NCBI RefSeq assembly: GCF_937952055.1
Contig: NZ_CALFYO010000008.1
Location: forward strand, 94,713-158,712
Reading direction: 5' to 3'
DNA length: 64,000 bases
Source of the DNA: an uncultured Piscinibacter sp.
Lineage (GTDB): Bacteria; Pseudomonadota; Gammaproteobacteria; Burkholderiales; Burkholderiaceae_C
This document shows, piece by piece, positions 61,462 through 64,000 of this stretch (within the stretch, counting starts at the first letter, position 1; each line of letters starts with the position of its first letter). The notes under the pieces were generated by a model. The model searched no databases, was not told where the DNA came from, and saw nothing but the letters and a program-made list of their open reading frames with translations. Position numbers and translations under genes: made by a program.

Positions 61462-61948
61462 TGCGAAGAGCGGCCTGGTGATCGCCGCGCTGGCGGGGCT
61501 GGCGGGCTGCACCAGCCCGGTGCCACTGGGCACGCCGGCCCCGGCGCCCGCGGCTCGCGCCCCTTCGATGCCTGCGCCTGCATCCCCGACGCAGATCCAC
61601 CGCCACGCGTCCCAGGCCACCAGCGAGCGTGCCTATCGCCAGGATGCGGCGCGTGCCATCTACGCGGCCTACCCGGACAGCATCTACAAGGGCAAGCTGC
61701 CACCGATGCTGTACGCCATCGCGGTGGTCGAGACCGAACTCGATTCGAAGGGCAATGTCCGCGAGGTGCGCATGCTGCGCGCGCCGAGCCACGCACCGGA
61801 GGTGACGGCGAGGGTGCGCGAGTTGATCCGCAAGGCGTCGCCACTGCCCGCGCCCCACCGGCTGGGCGCGGTGAAGTACACCGACACGTGGCTGGTCGAC
61901 AAGAGCGGCAGGTTCCAACTCGACACGCTGACCGAAGGACAGTTGTAG
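61448..61948 (+). CDS. Small lipoprotein with TonB-C-like domain
   Basis: A 166-residue protein starting at GTG 61448, with GAGGAG six bases upstream inside uvrC. It has a lipoprotein signal peptide (LVIAALAGLAGC, lipobox cysteine at about 21), a Pro/Ala-rich linker, then a compact domain (YAIAVVETELDSKGNVREVRMLR, APEVTARVRELIRKASPLPAP) that resembles the TonB C-terminal fold. Function unknown; a periplasmic role attached to the membrane is likely. Translationally coupled to uvrC. Confidence 0.75.
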   Translation: MRCIDAKSGLVIAALAGLAGCTSPVPLGTPAPAPAARAPSMPAPASPTQIHRHASQATSERAYRQDAARAIYAAYPDSIYKGKLPPMLYAIAVVETELDSKGNVREVRMLRAPSHAPEVTARVRELIRKASPLPAPHRLGAVKYTDTWLVDKSGRFQLDTLTEGQL

Positions 61949-62002
61949 GCGTTCCGGCGAGCCTGAAGCAGCCGCCGCGAAGAACTTCGGCACAATCGGC
62001 CG

Positions 62003-62569
62003 ATGTTCTTCAACCTGCCGACCCTGCTGACCTGGGCACGCATCGTCGCGATCCCGCTGATCGTCGGCGTCTTCTATCTGAATCTGGAGCCCGGCCTGCA
62101 GAATCTGCTGGCCACCGTGCTCTTCGTCGTGTTCGCGCTGACCGATTGGCTTGACGGCTTCCTTGCGCGCAAGCTGAACATGACCTCGTCGTTCGGGGCC
62201 TTCCTCGACCCGGTGGCCGACAAGTTCCTCGTCTGCGCGGCGTTGCTGGTGCTGGTGCACCTGAACCGCCTGCACGCCCTCGTGGCGCTGGTGATCATCG
62301 GCCGCGAGATCGCCATCTCGGCGCTGCGGGAGTGGATGGCGCAGATCGGCGCATCGCGCAGCGTGGCAGTGCACATGCTGGGCAAGGTGAAGACGGTGGT
62401 GCAGATGGTCGCCATCCCGTTCCTGCTCTTCGATGGCCGGCTGTTCGGCCTGATCGACACGCACTGGTGGGGCACGTTGCTGATCCTCATCTCTGCGGTG
62501 CTGACCATCTGGTCGATGATCTACTACCTGCAGAAGGCGCTGCCGGAGATCCGCGCCAAGGCTCGCTGA
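62003..62569 (+). CDS. pgsA: CDP-diacylglycerol-glycerol-3-phosphate phosphatidyltransferase
   Basis: A 188-residue inner-membrane enzyme committing CDP-diacylglycerol to phosphatidylglycerol synthesis. The CDP-alcohol phosphotransferase motif D-x2-DG-x2-AR-x8-G-x3-D-x3-D is intact in DWLDGFLARKLNMTSSFGAF and the following LDPVAD. CACAAT six bases before the ATG suggests a near-leaderless transcript. EamA gene follows two bases after the stop. Confidence 0.95.
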   Translation: MFFNLPTLLTWARIVAIPLIVGVFYLNLEPGLQNLLATVLFVVFALTDWLDGFLARKLNMTSSFGAFLDPVADKFLVCAALLVLVHLNRLHALVALVIIGREIAISALREWMAQIGASRSVAVHMLGKVKTVVQMVAIPFLLFDGRLFGLIDTHWWGTLLILISAVLTIWSMIYYLQKALPEIRAKAR

Positions 62570-62571
62570 CC

Positions 62572-63450
62572 GTGGCGCTCGCCGAGCGCCCGCTGCTGCG
62601 GGCGATGCCCTGGGTGTTCGTGCTCATCTGGAGCACGGGCTTCGTGGTCGCGCGGCTGGCCATGCCCCATTCGCCGCCGCTGGGCTTCCTGTCGGTGCGC
62701 TACGCCTTGTCGGTGCTCTGCTTCGCCGCGTGGATCGCGTTGGCCCGCGTGCCCCTGCCACCGCGCGCCCAGTGGGCGCATCTCGCCGCATCGGGCGTGC
62801 TGATGCATGCCGGCTACCTCGGCGGTGTCTGGTCGGCAGTCAAGTCGGGCATGGGCGCGGGCACGGTGGCGCTTCTCGTCGGTCTGCAACCTGTGCTCAC
62901 GGCCCTGTGGCTCAGCGCGACGTCGGGGACGCAGTCCCGCGTCACGGCGCGACAGTGGTTCGGGCTGCTGTTCGGCCTCGTCGGCCTCGCGCTGGTGGTG
63001 TGGCGCAAGCTCGGCATCGGCGAAGTGACGAACGTGAACCTGGCGCTCGCCGTCGGCGCGCTGCTCAGCATCACCGCCGGCACGCTGTACCAGAAGCGCT
63101 TCGTACGCGTCGCCGATGTCCGTGCTGCCAGCACGGTGCAGTTGCTCGCGGCCTTCGTCGTCACGGCACCGCTGGCCTTGCTGGAAACCGAGTCGATGCA
63201 GTGGCAATCGGACCTCGCGATCGCGATGGCTTGGTCGGTGCTCGCACTGACGCTGGGAGGCAGCTCTTTGCTCTACCTGCTCATTCAGCGCGGCGCCGCC
63301 ACGCAGGTCACGAGCCTGCTGTACCTGGTGCCCCCCTGCACCGCCCTGATGGCCTGGCTGCTTTTCGGCGAGGCCTTCACGGCGTTGATGCTGATGGGAA
63401 TGCTGCTGACGGTGATCGGCGTGGCACTGGTCGTGCGCGATGGGCGATGA
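62572..63450 (+). CDS. EamA/DMT-family transporter
   Basis: A 292-residue protein with ten helices in two EamA repeats (LIWSTGFVVARLAMP in helix 1, LQPVLTALWL, LYLVPPCTALMAWLLFGE). Start is a GTG two bases after pgsA, so it is co-transcribed; longer upstream reading overlaps pgsA and is rejected. A metabolite exporter of unknown substrate, and not closely similar to the EamA protein at 6430-7338. Confidence 0.85.
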   Translation: MALAERPLLRAMPWVFVLIWSTGFVVARLAMPHSPPLGFLSVRYALSVLCFAAWIALARVPLPPRAQWAHLAASGVLMHAGYLGGVWSAVKSGMGAGTVALLVGLQPVLTALWLSATSGTQSRVTARQWFGLLFGLVGLALVVWRKLGIGEVTNVNLALAVGALLSITAGTLYQKRFVRVADVRAASTVQLLAAFVVTAPLALLETESMQWQSDLAIAMAWSVLALTLGGSSLLYLLIQRGAATQVTSLLYLVPPCTALMAWLLFGEAFTALMLMGMLLTVIGVALVVRDGR

Positions 63451-63517
63451 CGTTGTGAGCAGTGTCCCGCCCCGCGCCGTCGACGCCGATGAATGCGCAT
63501 AGAATCCCGCTCCGCCC

Positions 63518-63546
63518 TTGACAGCCTCGGGGGCACAGCTTGTAAT
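63518..63546 (+). promoter_or_regulatory. Sigma-70 promoter of hupB
   Basis: A perfect -35 TTGACA (63518-63523), 17-base spacer and -10 TGTAAT (63541-63546) in the 182-base gap before hupB; transcription would start near 63553 and leave a leader of about 80 bases. It is the best housekeeping promoter in the window. Confidence 0.85.
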
Positions 63547-63632
63547 GGCCCGCGCCGGGCGTACCCAGGGTCGGCGCGCACCGAGACACCCACCGAATTC
63601 CGTTCGAGAAACCATTTAGAGGGGGATAACCC

Positions 63633-63905
63633 GTGAACAAGTCTGAATTGATCGAGCACATCGCCCGTCAGGCGGATATCTCCAAGGCCGCAGCCACCCG
63701 CGCCCTGGAAGCCATGATCGGCGGTGTGAAGTCGACGCTGAAGAAGAACAACAGCGTCTCGCTGGTCGGTTTCGGCACCTTCAGCGTCAGCAAGCGTGCT
63801 GCACGCAGCGGCCGCAATCCGCGCACCGGCGCCACGATCAAGATCAAGGCTGCCAAGGTGCCGAAGTTCCGTCCGGGCAAGGCGCTCAAGGACGCGGTCA
63901 ACTGA
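63633..63905 (+). CDS. hupB: DNA-binding protein HU-beta
   Basis: A 90-residue HU protein with a GTG start behind a GGGGG-rich ribosome site. SELIEHIARQADISKAAATRAL, the VGFGTFSVSKRAAR core and the DNA-gripping arm GRNPRTGATIKIKAAKVPKFRPGKALKDAVN are canonical. It bends and compacts DNA. tRNA-Val begins 19 bases after its stop, so the tRNA is probably processed from the hupB transcript. Confidence 0.97.
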   Translation: MNKSELIEHIARQADISKAAATRALEAMIGGVKSTLKKNNSVSLVGFGTFSVSKRAARSGRNPRTGATIKIKAAKVPKFRPGKALKDAVN

Positions 63906-63924
63906 GTCGCTTCTCGCGTAGCGC

Positions 63925-64000
63925 GGGTGCTTAGCTCAGCTGGTAGAGCGGCGCCCTTACAAGGCGTAGGTCGGGGGTTCGAACCCCTCAGCACCCACCA
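63925..64000 (+). tRNA. tRNA-Val (anticodon TAC)
   Basis: A 76-base tRNA with encoded CCA: seven-pair acceptor GGGTGCT/AGCACCC, D-arm GCTC/GAGC, anticodon stem GCGCC/GGCGT around CTTACAA (anticodon TAC at 63958-63960), and T-arm GGGGGTTCGAACCCC. Decodes GUA and GUG/GUU by wobble. Its last base is the last base of the window; more tRNAs may follow. Confidence 0.97.

Overview
The window is a GC-rich, gene-dense chromosomal segment of a betaproteobacterium. It most likely comes from the Burkholderiales, near the Rubrivivax/Leptothrix/Methylibium/Rhizobacter group. Evidence for this is the EF-P with arginine at position 32 next to its rhamnosyltransferase EarP, a DUF3138-type porin, a wax ester synthase followed by two alpha/beta hydrolases, a TAXI-TRAP system, and the general codon bias. 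The placement is inferred from gene content; no phylogeny was run. I see no insertion sequence, phage gene, integrase, CRISPR array or rRNA operon. It reads as stable core and accessory chromosome, and no gap between genes exceeds 300 bases.

Region 1 (1-7.3 kb): the 5' end of a secreted protein, a storage-lipid acyltransferase (WS/DGAT) followed by two alpha/beta hydrolases, a YXWXGXW-type lipoprotein, a membrane acyltransferase, dusA and an EamA exporter.

Region 2 (7.35-27.9 kb) is the centrepiece, a roughly 20-kb polyamine and amine catabolic locus. Most of it lies on the minus strand. It encodes an omega-amino acid transaminase, PuuB-like oxidase, PuuD-like hydrolase, PuuA-like glutamylputrescine synthetase, SpuC-like putrescine transaminase, the PotFGHI putrescine ABC transporter, a DUF3138 porin, a PuuC-like aldehyde dehydrogenase, GabT and a second, type III glutamine synthetase-like ligase. 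An Lrp/AsnC regulator is divergent at the head of the locus. Next to it are a hemerythrin protein, an agmatinase, and a divergent pair made of an atypical class III aminotransferase and a class I glutamine amidotransferase. A near-perfect sigma-54 promoter stands in front of potF. Together these genes could import putrescine or agmatine and degrade them to GABA and succinate by both glutamylated and direct transaminase routes, under nitrogen control.

Region 3 (28-39.4 kb): isocitrate lyase behind an AT-rich, repeat-laden promoter; a GGDEF gene that looks frameshifted; a CoA-binding protein and MetY; then, on the minus strand, an operon of RpiR regulator, aminotransferase, TAXI binding protein and fused TRAP permease.

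Region 4 (39.5-54.6 kb): acyl-CoA synthetase and enoyl-CoA hydratase, an L,D-transpeptidase, a Tat-type DUF882 protein, an M48 protease, ETF-ubiquinone oxidoreductase, an SDR, YceH, a thioesterase, a DUF2279 protein, a PAS-LuxR regulator divergent from the scoAB CoA-transferase genes with three phased TACGTA palindromes between them, then pyrD and rpiA.

Region 5 (54.6-64 kb): housekeeping genes. These are a tiny Lys-rich protein, mnmC, a DUF3445 heme-dependent demethylase-like protein, efp with earP, uvrC, a small TonB-C-like lipoprotein, pgsA, an EamA transporter, hupB with a clear sigma-70 promoter, and tRNA-Val(TAC) ending exactly at the window edge.
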